64,000 nucleotides of DNA from contig NZ_LMMT01000039.1 in NCBI RefSeq assembly GCF_001422365.1, forward strand, positions 469,920 to 533,919. The letters are read 5' to 3'. Every line of letters begins with the position of its first letter. The first letter of the stretch is position 1. The notes below the pieces were generated by a model. That model was not told the DNA's origin, searched no databases, and saw nothing but the letters and a program-made list of their open reading frames with translations. The translations under genes were made by a program, and so were the position numbers. Of the stretch, positions 28,206-36,950 are shown one piece after another. Source of the stretch: Pseudorhodoferax sp. Leaf265. GTDB lineage: Bacteria; Pseudomonadota; Gammaproteobacteria; Burkholderiales; Burkholderiaceae_C.

Positions 28206-28870
28206 CGCTTTCTCCCCGCGCCCAGGCGTGCTTCGAGCTGGCGCAGGGCCCACACCAGCGGCAGGCTCATTAGCAGGTAGAGCAGGGCCACCAGCGTGTA
28301 GACCGTCATGTTCTGGAAGGTGGAGGCGGCGATGAGCTGGCCGGCGCGCGTCATCTCCGCCACCGTGATGGTGGAGACCAGCGAGGAGTCCTTGAGCATC
28401 ATCACCAGCGTGTTGCCGTAGGGCGGCAGCGCGATGCGGAAGGCCTGCGGCAGGATCACGCGGCGCATCACCATGGCCGAGCGCATGCCCATGGCCTGCG
28501 CAGCCTCGCGCTGCCCCGGCTCCACCGCCTCGATGCCGGCGCGGAAGTTCTCGGCCTGGTAGGCCGAGTACGCGATGCCCAGGCCGATCACGCCGGCCTG
28601 GAAGGCCGTGAGCTGGATGCCCAGGTCGGGCAGCACGAAATAGATGTAGAACAGCTGCACGATGATCGGCAGGCCGCGGATCAGATTCACCACCGTGGCG
28701 CCGAACCAGGCCACGGGGCGGTAGGGCGAGAGCTTGAGCAGCGCCAGCGCCAGCCCGAGCACGCTGCTCAGCAGAAAGGCCAGCACGGTCACCTGCACCG
28801 TGACCACCGCCCCCTGCAGCAGGATGGGCAGGAAGTCGCGGGCGTGCTGGAGGAAGGTCGGGGCATTCAT
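28202..28870 (-). CDS. Polar amino-acid ABC transporter permease
   Basis: 222 residues with five membrane helices. It is the HisM/GlnP type: the N-terminal [20 protein letters not shown], then [14 protein letters not shown], and the EAA loop [25 protein letters not shown] that docks to the ATPase. Only one permease gene is present, so the transporter is presumably a homodimer in the membrane. It lies 22 bases downstream of the binding-protein gene. Confidence 0.94.
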   Translation of the reverse strand: MNAPTFLQHARDFLPILLQGAVVTVQVTVLAFLLSSVLGLALALLKLSPYRPVAWFGATVVNLIRGLPIIVQLFYIYFVLPDLGIQLTAFQAGVIGLGIAYSAYQAENFRAGIEAVEPGQREAAQAMGMRSAMVMRRVILPQAFRIALPPYGNTLVMMLKDSSLVSTITVAEMTRAGQLIAASTFQNMTVYTLVALLYLLMSLPLVWALRQLEARLGAGRKR

Positions 28871-28892
28871 GGCAGAACCTGCAGGCCGCGGC

Positions 28893-29657
28893 TCAGATGC
28901 CCCACTTCTTGACGATGGCGGCCAGCGTGCCGTCGGCCTTGACCGCGGCGATGGCCTTGTTCAGGCTGGCCAGCAATTCGGCGTCGCCCTTGCGCACCAC
29001 CAGGCAGACATCGCCCACGTTCACGGGCTGGTAGCCGGCGACGAGCTTGATGCCCTTGAAGGTGTTCTGCTGGATCTGGTAGGCCATGATGGGCTGGTCG
29101 CCCAGGCCCGCCTTGATGCGGCCCAGCGCGAGGTCGCGCGTCATGTCGGCCACCGAGTCGTAGCTGCGCACCTCCTTGAAGATGCCCTTCTTGTTCAGCA
29201 TGTCCAGGAACACGGTGCCGACCTGGGCACCGACGATCTCGCCTTTGAGCTCGTCCAGCGAGGTGTAGGCCTTGGGGTCCTCGGCCTTGACGATGAGGCC
29301 TTCGCCGTAGGAGTACACCGGGCTGCTGAAGTCCACCACCTCGGCGCGCGCCGCGGTCTTGAGCATGGCCGCGGAGATCACGTCGATCTTGTTGCCGGTG
29401 AGCGAGGGGATCAGCGCGGAGAACACCGTCTGCTGCACCTCGACCTGGTAGCCGGCTGCCTTGGCCACCGCCGTGGCGGTGTCCACCATCATGCCCTGGA
29501 TGGTGTTGGACTTGACGTCCAGGAAGGTGAACGGAATGCCGGTCGCCGTGGCGCCGATCTTCAGCGTCCTGGCCCCCTGGGCATGGGCCAGGGGGGCCAG
29601 GGGAGCCAATGCGGTGGCGCAGGCGGCGAGTGCGAAGCGGCGGGTGAACGATGGCAT
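28893..29657 (-). CDS. Amino-acid ABC transporter substrate-binding protein
   Basis: 254 residues. The signal peptide (RRFALAACATALAPLAPLAHA) is followed by a periplasmic binding fold of family 3 (SBP_bac_3): IGATATGIPFTFLD, GMMVDTATAVAKAAGY, LTGNKIDVISAAM, and GLGDQPIMAYQIQ. The start is supported by AAGGAG eight bases upstream. It is the first gene of the importer-oxidase operon, which is divergent from an iclR gene across a 178-base AT-rich region with several repeats. Ligand identity is not readable. Confidence 0.93.
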   Translation of the reverse strand: MPSFTRRFALAACATALAPLAPLAHAQGARTLKIGATATGIPFTFLDVKSNTIQGMMVDTATAVAKAAGYQVEVQQTVFSALIPSLTGNKIDVISAAMLKTAARAEVVDFSSPVYSYGEGLIVKAEDPKAYTSLDELKGEIVGAQVGTVFLDMLNKKGIFKEVRSYDSVADMTRDLALGRIKAGLGDQPIMAYQIQQNTFKGIKLVAGYQPVNVGDVCLVVRKGDAELLASLNKAIAAVKADGTLAAIVKKWGI

Positions 29658-29727
29658 GGTGAAACTCCTTCTGGACGGCGGAATACAGGAACCACAATGG
29701 GGCACGCAAGCGTGATGAAATTGCTCC

Positions 29728-29746
29728 ATGCAACACGCATGCAACA
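29728..29746. repeat. Direct repeat ATGCAACA in the iclR/ABC intergenic region
   Basis: ATGCAACA occurs twice, 11 bases apart (about one helical turn), 70 bases upstream of the binding-protein start. Spacing of one turn suits a dimeric regulator. Confidence 0.4.
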
Positions 29747-29752
29747 AAATGA

Positions 29753-29774
29753 TTTAACAACATCTCTTGTTGAA
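29753..29774. promoter_or_regulatory. Candidate IclR operator palindrome
   Basis: TTTAACAA-CATCTC-TTGTTGAA: 8-base arms with one mismatch, in the middle of the divergent region between the importer operon and the iclR gene. Size and position suit an IclR-family dimer site that controls both directions. Confidence 0.5.
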
Positions 29775-29801
29775 TCTGATATGGTGACAAGCACCACTTG
29801 C

Positions 29802-29818
29802 AAATCGATATGCGATTT
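29802..29818. promoter_or_regulatory. Second palindrome next to the iclR start
   Basis: AAATCG-ATATG-CGATTT, a perfect 6-bp inverted repeat ending 18 bases before the iclR ATG. It could be an autoregulatory operator or a small leader hairpin. Confidence 0.4.
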
Positions 29819-29835
29819 TTAGGACGAGAGCATCC

Positions 29836-30630
29836 ATGACGGAGATTCCTCCCGGCGAAGAGCGCCACCTGTTGTTCAACCAATCGGTCGAGAAGGGCCT
29901 GGCGGTGCTGCGGGCCTTCAATGCCCAGCGCCGCACCATGCATCTGGCCGAGATCGCCGAAGCCGCCGGCATCAACAAGAGTTCGGCGCAGCGCATGGTC
30001 TTCACCTTCGAGCAGCTGGGCTACATCCGCAAGCATCCGGCCACGCGGCGCTACCAGCTCACGCCGCGGGCCATGGAGATCGGCTTCGCCTACCTGGCGG
30101 CCAATGCGCTGATCGACGCGGCCAATCCGTTCCTGGCCGAACTGGCCAAGCTCTCGGCCGAGACCTGCAACCTGACCGAGCCCGACGGGCTGGACATGGT
30201 CTACGTGGCGCGCTTCGTGAGCGCCCAGTCGGTGCCGGTGCACATGCCCATCGGCAGCCGCATCCCGATGTACTGCGCCGCCTCGGGGCGGGCCTGGCTT
30301 AGCGCGCTGCCCGAGGACGAGGCGCGCGCGCTGGTGCAGCGCTCCGACCGGGTGGCGCACACCGCCGCCACCAAAACCCAGGTGGACGACATCATGGACG
30401 CGGTGCGCCAGGCCCGCGAACGCGGTTACGCCACCAACCAGGAGGAGCTGTACCTGGGCGACATGACACTGGCCGCGCCGGTGCTCGGCGCGCGCGGGCG
30501 GCCGGTGGCCGCCGTGCACGTGGTGGCGCCCACCAGCCGCTGGACCATGGAGGAGGCCAGGCAGCGGCTGGCGCCGGCACTGCTGCAGTGCGCGCGCGCG
30601 GTGTCGAGTTCGGCGCGGCTGATCGACTGA
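29836..30630 (+). CDS. IclR family transcriptional regulator
   Basis: 264 residues. N-terminal winged helix-turn-helix (about 15-75, KGLAVLRAFNAQ and LAEIAEAAGINKSSAQRMVFT) is followed by the IclR effector domain (about 90-255). It reads MPIGSRIPMYCAASGRAWLS and RERGYATNQEELYLGDMTLA. IclR proteins respond to small catabolic effectors and often control a divergent operon. Here that is the amino-acid importer and FAD oxidase, with two palindromes in between. It converges on the ABC exporter gene with a one-base gap. Confidence 0.93.
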   Translation: MTEIPPGEERHLLFNQSVEKGLAVLRAFNAQRRTMHLAEIAEAAGINKSSAQRMVFTFEQLGYIRKHPATRRYQLTPRAMEIGFAYLAANALIDAANPFLAELAKLSAETCNLTEPDGLDMVYVARFVSAQSVPVHMPIGSRIPMYCAASGRAWLSALPEDEARALVQRSDRVAHTAATKTQVDDIMDAVRQARERGYATNQEELYLGDMTLAAPVLGARGRPVAAVHVVAPTSRWTMEEARQRLAPALLQCARAVSSSARLID

Positions 30631-30631
30631 C

Positions 30632-32386
30632 TCAGCCCGGTGCGGCTTGCGCGCGCAATTGCGGCTGGCGCGCCAGCACCGCATCGCGCGGCCCGGCATC
30701 GCGCACGCGGCCGGCCTCCATGAGCACCACCTGGTCGAAGTGCGACAGCAGGCCCATGCGGTGGACCGAGGCGATCACGCAGGCCTGCGGGAACGCTTCC
30801 GCGATGCGGTCCAGCACGCGCCCCTCGGTGGCCGGGTCGAGCGCGCTGGTCGGTTCGTCCAGCAGCAGCAGCGAGCTGCCGCGCGCGGCCAGCACACCGC
30901 GCGCCAGGCACAGGCGCTGGCGCTGGCCGCCCGAGAGGTTGGCGCCGCGCTCGGTCAGGGGCGTGTCCAGATTGCCATGCAGGCCGGCCAGCACTTCGTC
31001 GAAGGCGCTGGTGTGGATCGCGGCCAGCAGGTCGGCGTCGTGCTGCGGCAGGCCAAATGCCAGGTTCTCGCGCACGCTGGCCTCGAACACCTCGGTCTCC
31101 TGCGGAATCAGCGTGGCGATGTTGCGCAGCTGCGCCCAGTCCTGCGGCTGGCCGTCCAGCAGCAGTTGGCCGGACGTGGGCGGGTACAGGCCCGCCAGCA
31201 CGCGCAGCAGCGTGCTCTTGCCGCCGCCGCTGGGGCCGACCAGCGCCACGCGCTGGCCGCGCTGCAGCTGCAGGTCGACTTCGCGCAGACCACCACCGCG
31301 GGCGCTGTCGGTGTAGTGCCAGTGCAGCCCGCGCAGCGCCAGTTGGCGCCAGCGCGCATCCGCGTCCAGTGCCTCGGCCGCCTCCTCGGCGCGCTGCGGC
31401 GCGGTCAGCAGCGGCTCGGCGCTGCGGTAGTCGGTGTGCATGCGCGCGAAGCTCTGGAAGTTGCCGGCCATGGAGCCGATCACGCCGGCGGTCTGCTGCG
31501 CGTACTGGTAGATCATGAACACGCCGCCCAGCAGCACGGCCTCGCCGGGCGTGCGCGTCTGCCACACGTAGAGCACCACCAGGCCCCAGGTCAGCGCCAG
31601 CCCCAGGATGTCGACCGTGAACCATTTGCCTTCGCCGACGATGGTGGCGCGCCTGAGCGGGCCCGACACCGCGCGCATGCGCAGCCGCATCAGCGCGCGC
31701 GAGGCCGAGGCCAGCCGCAGGCCGATCACGGTGGCGGTGTTGCCGATGAAGTCGACCAGCGCGGCCACGTAGCGCCGGTCGGCGTCGTTCTCCTGGCGCG
31801 CCAGCAGCATCAGCGCGCGGTCGAAGCGCAGGACGACCACGGCGATCAGCAGGTAGCCGCCCAGCGCCAGCGCGCCGCTGCTGCGCGACAGCAGGGTCAG
31901 CGCAACCAGCGGCCCGAAGAAGTTGACGATGTTCTGCAGGTAGACGAACTGGTTCTGCGCGAAGTCGGCCAGCGCGCGGCTGGCCTGGTGCACGCGGTGC
32001 TGCAGCTCGCCCGAATGCTGGGTGCCGTGCCAGGCCAGCGGCGCGCCCGCGATGCGCGCATAGAGCCGGTCGCCGAGCTGCTCGCGCACGTGCACGGCCA
32101 CGTTGCGCTCCAGCACGCGGCCGGGGCCGTGCAGCAGCCAGGACACCAGGTACACCGCCATCAGCGCAGCAATCCACAGCGCCGAGGTCTGCAGCTGCGT
32201 GCGTTGCAGCGCGTTGATGGCTTGCGCGGCCAGCCACGGCATGGCCAGGCGGATCAGCTGGGCGCCGCCCAGCAGGGTCAGCGCGCCGAGGAGCTGGCCG
32301 CGTGCGCCCTCGGCATGGCGCCAGAGTGCGCCATAGAGTTCGCGCGCGGCATGGGCTGGTGTGGTCGGTCCGGTGGAGGAGGTCAT
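30632..32386 (-). CDS. ABC transporter, fused membrane and ATP-binding domains (exporter type)
   Basis: 584 residues. A six-helix ABC exporter membrane domain (about 25-310) is joined to an ATPase domain (about 350-575) with Walker A GPSGGGKSTLLR, signature LSGGQRQRLCLARG, Walker [14 protein letters not shown] and H-loop SVHRM. The start chosen gives a normal N-terminus; an upstream in-frame start at 32500 would add 38 residues with no ribosome binding site. Such half-transporters dimerise and export lipids, peptides or drugs. The neighbouring efflux genes fit an envelope-defence role, but no substrate can be assigned. Confidence 0.92.
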   Translation of the reverse strand: MTSSTGPTTPAHAARELYGALWRHAEGARGQLLGALTLLGGAQLIRLAMPWLAAQAINALQRTQLQTSALWIAALMAVYLVSWLLHGPGRVLERNVAVHVREQLGDRLYARIAGAPLAWHGTQHSGELQHRVHQASRALADFAQNQFVYLQNIVNFFGPLVALTLLSRSSGALALGGYLLIAVVVLRFDRALMLLARQENDADRRYVAALVDFIGNTATVIGLRLASASRALMRLRMRAVSGPLRRATIVGEGKWFTVDILGLALTWGLVVLYVWQTRTPGEAVLLGGVFMIYQYAQQTAGVIGSMAGNFQSFARMHTDYRSAEPLLTAPQRAEEAAEALDADARWRQLALRGLHWHYTDSARGGGLREVDLQLQRGQRVALVGPSGGGKSTLLRVLAGLYPPTSGQLLLDGQPQDWAQLRNIATLIPQETEVFEASVRENLAFGLPQHDADLLAAIHTSAFDEVLAGLHGNLDTPLTERGANLSGGQRQRLCLARGVLAARGSSLLLLDEPTSALDPATEGRVLDRIAEAFPQACVIASVHRMGLLSHFDQVVLMEAGRVRDAGPRDAVLARQPQLRAQAAPG

Positions 32387-32527
32387 GGAAGCGATGCGGT
32401 AACGGCGCGCGCGGCCCTGGGCTGCCGGCGCTGGCCATGCGTTGTACCAGTTGCGCGCCGGCGCGGTTGCGATCGCCCCCGGCGCGTCAGCCAGGCCCAC
32501 GGTGCAGCCTGCCTTCGCCAGCGCCTG

Positions 32528-33559
32528 TCAAGGCGGCAGTGCGATCCTGATGCGCAGGCCGCCGTTGTCGGCGAGCGATGCACCGATCGCGCCGCCGTGG
32601 GCCAGCACCGCGCTGCGTGCGATCGCCAGCCCCAGGCCGGCACCCCGGCCCGCGTCGTGCTGCTCGATGCGCACGAAGGGCTCGAAGATGGCTTCCAGCA
32701 TGTCGGGCGGCACGCCCGGCCCGCAGTCGCTGACGACCACTTCGAGCTGCGCGCCGTCGGCGCCGGCGCGCGCACACACGTCCACCGTGCTCCCCTCGGC
32801 GGTGTGCTTCACCGCGTTGCGGATCACGTTCTCGAACGCGCGGTAGACCAGGTCGCCATCGACCTGGGCCACAAAGTGTTCTGGCGTTGCGATGCGCACG
32901 GACCGGTTCTTCGCGCGCGCCTCGAAGTCCGCGTCGGCGGCAATGTCGTGCAGGATCTCCACCACGTCGACCGCGCTGCGCGCGACCGGTGCCGCTGCCG
33001 TCAGCCGGTGCAGCGTGAGCATCTCGTCGATCAGCGCATCCAGCCCTTCGGTCTCCCGCTCCACGCGATCGACCATGGCGTCAGCCGGCGCCGAACCCTG
33101 CCGGAGCAGCCCGATCGCCGCCTGGATGCGCGACAGCGGCGAGCGCAGCTCGTGGGAGATGTCGTGCAGCAGCCGGTCGCGCGCGGCGATCATGGCCTGC
33201 AGCTGCGCAGCCATGCCGTCGATGTCGTGCGCCAGGTCGGTGATTTCGTCGCGGCGCCCGTTCATCAGCGGCTCGACGCGCGTGCCCAACTCGCCTTCGG
33301 CCATGCGCTGCAGCCCCCAGCGCAGGTGTTCGAGCGGCCGCGAGAGATACCAGGCCAGGAACGCGCCGAACACCAGGCTGGCGAGCACCGCGATCATGAG
33401 CGGCACCAACGGGAGTCCGCCCACCTTGAACACCGGATCGCCCGGCGGCGGCGTCACCCCGATCAGCCACAGGTACAGCGCCGTGAACCCGATGCTGGAG
33501 ATCATGCAGCTCGACAGCACGAGCAGCAGCTTGCGGAACAGGCGCGTGGGCCGCGACAT
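32528..33559 (-). CDS. Sensor histidine kinase, CpxA-like
   Basis: 343 residues. Two membrane helices (about 10-35 and 48-72) flank a very short periplasmic loop, followed by HAMP (about 70-125), the dimerisation domain with phospho-acceptor His136 in HDISHELRSPLSR, and the ATPase domain with NAVKHT (N box), DCGPGVP and GAGLGLAIARS. The short periplasmic region suggests sensing within or near the membrane. It lies six bases downstream of its response regulator. The divergent RND efflux operon is the likely target. Confidence 0.93.
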   Translation of the reverse strand: MSRPTRLFRKLLLVLSSCMISSIGFTALYLWLIGVTPPPGDPVFKVGGLPLVPLMIAVLASLVFGAFLAWYLSRPLEHLRWGLQRMAEGELGTRVEPLMNGRRDEITDLAHDIDGMAAQLQAMIAARDRLLHDISHELRSPLSRIQAAIGLLRQGSAPADAMVDRVERETEGLDALIDEMLTLHRLTAAAPVARSAVDVVEILHDIAADADFEARAKNRSVRIATPEHFVAQVDGDLVYRAFENVIRNAVKHTAEGSTVDVCARAGADGAQLEVVVSDCGPGVPPDMLEAIFEPFVRIEQHDAGRGAGLGLAIARSAVLAHGGAIGASLADNGGLRIRIALPP

Positions 33560-33565
33560 GGGTTC

Positions 33566-34261
33566 TCAATCCTTCAGCAGCTGGTAGCCCAGGCCGCGCA
33601 CGCTCTGGATCCACGAGCGGCCGTCGTCGCGCAGGCCCAGCTTCTGGCGGATGCTGCTGATGTGCACGTCGATGCGGCGGTCGAAGCGCGTGAGCGGCCT
33701 GCCGAAGGCAGCCTGCGAGATGTCCTGCTTGCTGGTCAGCTGCCCGGCGTGGCGCGCCAGCACTTCCAGCAGGCTGAACTCGGTGCCCGTGAGCTCCAGC
33801 GGCGCGCCGTGCCAGATGGCCTGGCGCGTGCCGGGATGCAAGGTCAGGGCCCCGGCCGTCAGCGCCTGCGCCGTGTTCGCCGCCTCCGGTTCGCTGCGGC
33901 TCCCGGTGCGCCGCAGGATCGCGTGGATGCGCGCCACCAGCTCGCCGGGCGTGCAGGGCTTGGGCACGTAGTCGTCGGCGCCCATGTTCAGGCCGACGAT
34001 GCGGTCGACGTTGTCGCCGCGCGCGGTGAGCATGAGCACCGGCACATTGCTCGCGGTGCGGATGCGGCGCAGCGCCTCCATGCCGGACAGGCGCGGCATC
34101 ATGATGTCCAGCACGACGAGGGCGTAGCCGCCGCGCAGCGCCTCGTGCACGCCCGCCTCGCCGTCGTTCGCCACGCGCACCTCGAAGCCTTCGCGCGAGA
34201 TGTACAGCGACAGCATCGATGTGAGGTCGACGTCGTCGTCGACAAGCAGAACCCTGTGCAT
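33566..34261 (-). CDS. OmpR/PhoB family response regulator, CpxR-like
   Basis: 231 residues. The receiver domain has Asp8-Asp9, phospho-acceptor Asp52 in VVLDIMMP, and the KPC lysine; the C-terminal winged helix (about 135-230) ends with RFDRRIDVHISSIRQKLG and RGLGYQLL. Size and motifs fit the CpxR group. Its start lies 53 bases from a CpxR-like direct repeat in the region shared with the divergent efflux operon, which suggests that it controls both transcripts. It is co-transcribed with the histidine kinase. Confidence 0.93.
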   Translation of the reverse strand: MHRVLLVDDDVDLTSMLSLYISREGFEVRVANDGEAGVHEALRGGYALVVLDIMMPRLSGMEALRRIRTASNVPVLMLTARGDNVDRIVGLNMGADDYVPKPCTPGELVARIHAILRRTGSRSEPEAANTAQALTAGALTLHPGTRQAIWHGAPLELTGTEFSLLEVLARHAGQLTSKQDISQAAFGRPLTRFDRRIDVHISSIRQKLGLRDDGRSWIQSVRGLGYQLLKD

Positions 34262-34313
34262 CGGCACGAGTATGGCGCCGATCCGGCTGTGGGCCGGCGC
34301 GTGGCAGCCGACA

Positions 34314-34333
34314 TTTACCCAGCTTAACGCTGG
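34314..34333. promoter_or_regulatory. CpxR-like box with overlapping palindrome before the efflux operon
   Basis: TTTAC-N5-TTAAC matches the reversed CpxR consensus (GTAAA-N5-GTAAA) with one mismatch. It overlaps a perfect CCAGC-TTAAC-GCTGG inverted repeat. It lies midway between the response regulator and the outer-membrane efflux gene. Confidence 0.5.
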
Positions 34334-34386
34334 CTGACCGCAGCCAACAGCAGACGCTCCTACGCTCGGCGCAGGAAGAAGATCTG

Positions 34387-35835
34387 ATGAAAGCACCCCC
34401 CCGTTTCCTGCTGGCCATGCCCCTGGCGGTCTGCGTCGCGTGGAGCCTGGCCGCCTGCGCCACGGCCCGCCTCGAAGACGCGCCGCAGCCGCGCGCGCCG
34501 CTGGCCTGGCAGGCGCAGTTGCCCCACGGCGGCAGCGCCGGCGACCTGCAGCAATGGTGGCAGCAGTTCGACGACGACCGCATCGCCCGCCTGGTGGAGA
34601 TGGCCGAACGCGACAGCCCCACGCTCACGCAGGCCTGGGCCCGCATCGAGAAGGCCCGTGCGACGCTGCGCAGCACGCGGGCGCAGGCGCTGCCGGGCGT
34701 GAGCGCCAACGCATCGGCCTCGCGCAGCAACCAGTTGCAGTCGGGCCAGTCGGTGGCCTCAGGCACCTCGCGCAGCGCCGGCTTCGATGCCTCCTGGGAG
34801 ATCGACCTGTTCGGCAAGCTGCGCCGCAACGCCCAGGCTTCCGAGGCGCGGGTCGAGGCGCGCACCGCCGACTGGCACGATGCCCGCGTCTCGCTCGCGG
34901 CCGAGGTCGCGGACACCTATGTGCAGTACCGCGCCTGCATGCTGCTCGCCGATGCCTACCAGCGCGAAGCCGATTCGACGGCCGCCACCGAGCGTGCCAC
35001 CGCCACCGCCGTGCAGGCCGGCTTCACCGCGCCATCGGACGCTGCGCTGGCGCGCGCGGGCCTCGCCAGCGCACAGTCGAGCCTGCTGCAGCAACGCACG
35101 CAATGCGGCCTGCTCGTCAAGTCGCTGGTCTACCTCACAGGGGCCGACGAGCCTTCGTTGCGCGCGCTGCTCGCAGGCGGCGAGGAGCGCATTCCACAGC
35201 CCGCCGCGCTGCAGGTGCAGGCGGTGCCGGCGCAGGTGCTGCGCCAGCGCCCCGACCTGGCCGCGCTCGAGCGCGAGGTGGCCGCCACGGGCGCCGAGAT
35301 CGGTGCGGCCCAGGCCGATCTGTATCCCAGCCTGTCCCTCGGTGGCTCGGTCAGCGTGTCGGCCAGCAGCCTCGCCTCGCCGGCCACGCTGTGGTCGTTC
35401 GGGCCGTCGCTGTCGATCCCGCTGTTCGACGGCGGGCAGCGGCGCGCGGCGGTCGACACCGCCCAGGCCAACCACCTGTCGGCGCTGGCCAGCTACCGGC
35501 AGGGTGTGCGGGCCGTCGTGCGCGACGTGGAAGAAGCGCTGCTGAACCTGGACGGCGCCGGCCGGCGCGCGGACCAGGCCGCCACCGCCGCGCGCGAATA
35601 CCGGAGCTACTTCCTGTCGAGCGAACGCAACTGGCGCGCGGGCCGCACCAGCCTGCTCACGCTGGAGGAAGCCCGGCGCTCCGCGCTGTCGGCCGAGCTC
35701 ACCGAGATCACCCTGCAGCAGAACCGCGTCCAGTACTGGATCGCGCTCTACAAGGCCGTCGGCGGCGGATGGCAACCCGGCACCCCGGTTGCGCAGCCCC
35801 AGACAACGGCCGACGACCAGACCGAGAAGCCATGA
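34387..35835 (+). CDS. RND efflux outer-membrane lipoprotein (NodT/OprM family)
   Basis: 482 residues with an AGGAAGA ribosome binding site. The signal peptide ends in the lipobox LAAC. Two repeated OEP domains (about 60-250 and 270-460) contain RPDLAALEREVAATGAEIGAAQADLYPSLSL, here seen as RPDLAALEREVAATGAEI and AQADLYPSLSLGGSV, the family hallmark. The trimer forms the outer-membrane duct of a tripartite pump. It is first in the operon, unusual relative to acrAB-tolC-type orders in which the duct gene is last. The stop overlaps the adaptor start by 4 bases. Confidence 0.94.
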   Translation: MKAPPRFLLAMPLAVCVAWSLAACATARLEDAPQPRAPLAWQAQLPHGGSAGDLQQWWQQFDDDRIARLVEMAERDSPTLTQAWARIEKARATLRSTRAQALPGVSANASASRSNQLQSGQSVASGTSRSAGFDASWEIDLFGKLRRNAQASEARVEARTADWHDARVSLAAEVADTYVQYRACMLLADAYQREADSTAATERATATAVQAGFTAPSDAALARAGLASAQSSLLQQRTQCGLLVKSLVYLTGADEPSLRALLAGGEERIPQPAALQVQAVPAQVLRQRPDLAALEREVAATGAEIGAAQADLYPSLSLGGSVSVSASSLASPATLWSFGPSLSIPLFDGGQRRAAVDTAQANHLSALASYRQGVRAVVRDVEEALLNLDGAGRRADQAATAAREYRSYFLSSERNWRAGRTSLLTLEEARRSALSAELTEITLQQNRVQYWIALYKAVGGGWQPGTPVAQPQTTADDQTEKP

Positions 35836-36950
35836 TCACCCCGTCCAAACCCAGGATCCGAAGCCGCGCCCTCGTCGCCGTGTGCGTTGTGCTGGCGGTC
35901 GCCGGTGCAGCCCTGCTGCTGCGGCCTCCCGCGAACGCCCCGGCGGCTTCCACGCCGGCCAGCGCCATGACGGTAGCGGTGACCGCGCCCGACCACCGCG
36001 ATTGGCCGCAGACCCTGTCCGGCAGCGGGCCCATCGCGCCGTGGCAGGAGATCGTCGTGAGCCCCGAGACCGGCGGCCTGCGCGTGGCCGAGTTGCTGGT
36101 GGATGTCGGTGCCGTGGTCCGGCGCGGGCAGGTGCTCGCGCGTCTGGCGGACGACAGCCTGCAGGTCGAGCTGCGCAAGCAGCAGGCGGTGGTCGCGCAA
36201 GCGCGCAGCAGCCTCGAACAGGCCAGCGCTTATGTGCGGCGTGCCGACGCCGTGGGGGCGAGCGGCTCGCTGTCCGACCAGCAGATCGAGGAGTACCGCA
36301 TCTCGGAGGCGACGGCGCGCGCGACGCTCCAAGCGTCGCAGGCAGACCTGGACAGCGTGCAACTCAAGCTCGCACAGACGCGTGTGCTGGCCCCGGACGA
36401 CGGGGTGGTGTCGTCCAGGACCGGGATCGTCGGCAACGTGGCGAGCGCGGGCACCGAGCTCCTGCGCCTGGTTCGGCAGGGCCGGCTCGAATGGCGGCCC
36501 GAACTCGATGCCACCGCCATCGCTTCCGTGCAAGCCGGGCAGAAGGCAGCGCTGACGCTGCCCGACGGCGAACGCATCACAGGCACCGTGCGCGTCGCGG
36601 CGCCGACTTTGTCGACCACCACCGGCCGCGCCACGGTGTATGTCAGCCTGGACAGCGGCGGCACCGCACGCGCCGGCATGTTCGCCAGCGGCCAGCTCCG
36701 GCTGGGCAGCGTGCCGGCGGTCACGCTGCCCCAGTCGGCGATCGTGATGCGCGACGGACGCGCCTATGTCTACCTCGTGGATACCGACGACAAGGTGTCC
36801 GCGCAGGCCGTGACGACGGGCCGCCGCCAGGACGGCCGGGTCGAGCTGCTGTCGCCCATGCCCGCCGATGCGCGTGTCGTGGCCAGCGGCGGCGCCTTCC
36901 TGTCCGATGGCGTGCAGGTGACGGTGGCGCGCCAGGAGGCCGCGCGATGA
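35832..36950 (+). CDS. RND efflux periplasmic adaptor (membrane fusion protein)
   Basis: 372 residues. An N-terminal membrane anchor or signal (about 10-32) is followed by the biotinyl-lipoyl half (GGLRVAELLVDVGAVVRRGQ), a coiled-coil hairpin (about 95-180), the second lipoyl half (VLAPDDGVVSSRTGIVGNVA) and beta-barrel and membrane-proximal domains. It bridges the inner-membrane pump and outer-membrane duct. Both stop/start junctions in this operon overlap by 4 bases, which indicates tight co-translation of the three parts. Confidence 0.93.
   Translation: MITPSKPRIRSRALVAVCVVLAVAGAALLLRPPANAPAASTPASAMTVAVTAPDHRDWPQTLSGSGPIAPWQEIVVSPETGGLRVAELLVDVGAVVRRGQVLARLADDSLQVELRKQQAVVAQARSSLEQASAYVRRADAVGASGSLSDQQIEEYRISEATARATLQASQADLDSVQLKLAQTRVLAPDDGVVSSRTGIVGNVASAGTELLRLVRQGRLEWRPELDATAIASVQAGQKAALTLPDGERITGTVRVAAPTLSTTTGRATVYVSLDSGGTARAGMFASGQLRLGSVPAVTLPQSAIVMRDGRAYVYLVDTDDKVSAQAVTTGRRQDGRVELLSPMPADARVVASGGAFLSDGVQVTVARQEAAR

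Noticed and set aside
30647..34327. A 1226-codon open frame on the plus strand opposite the ABC exporter and the two-component genes
   Set aside because: It crosses three well-supported genes, has a low-complexity composition rich in Gln, Arg and Ala, and no motif. Long antisense frames are expected at this GC content.
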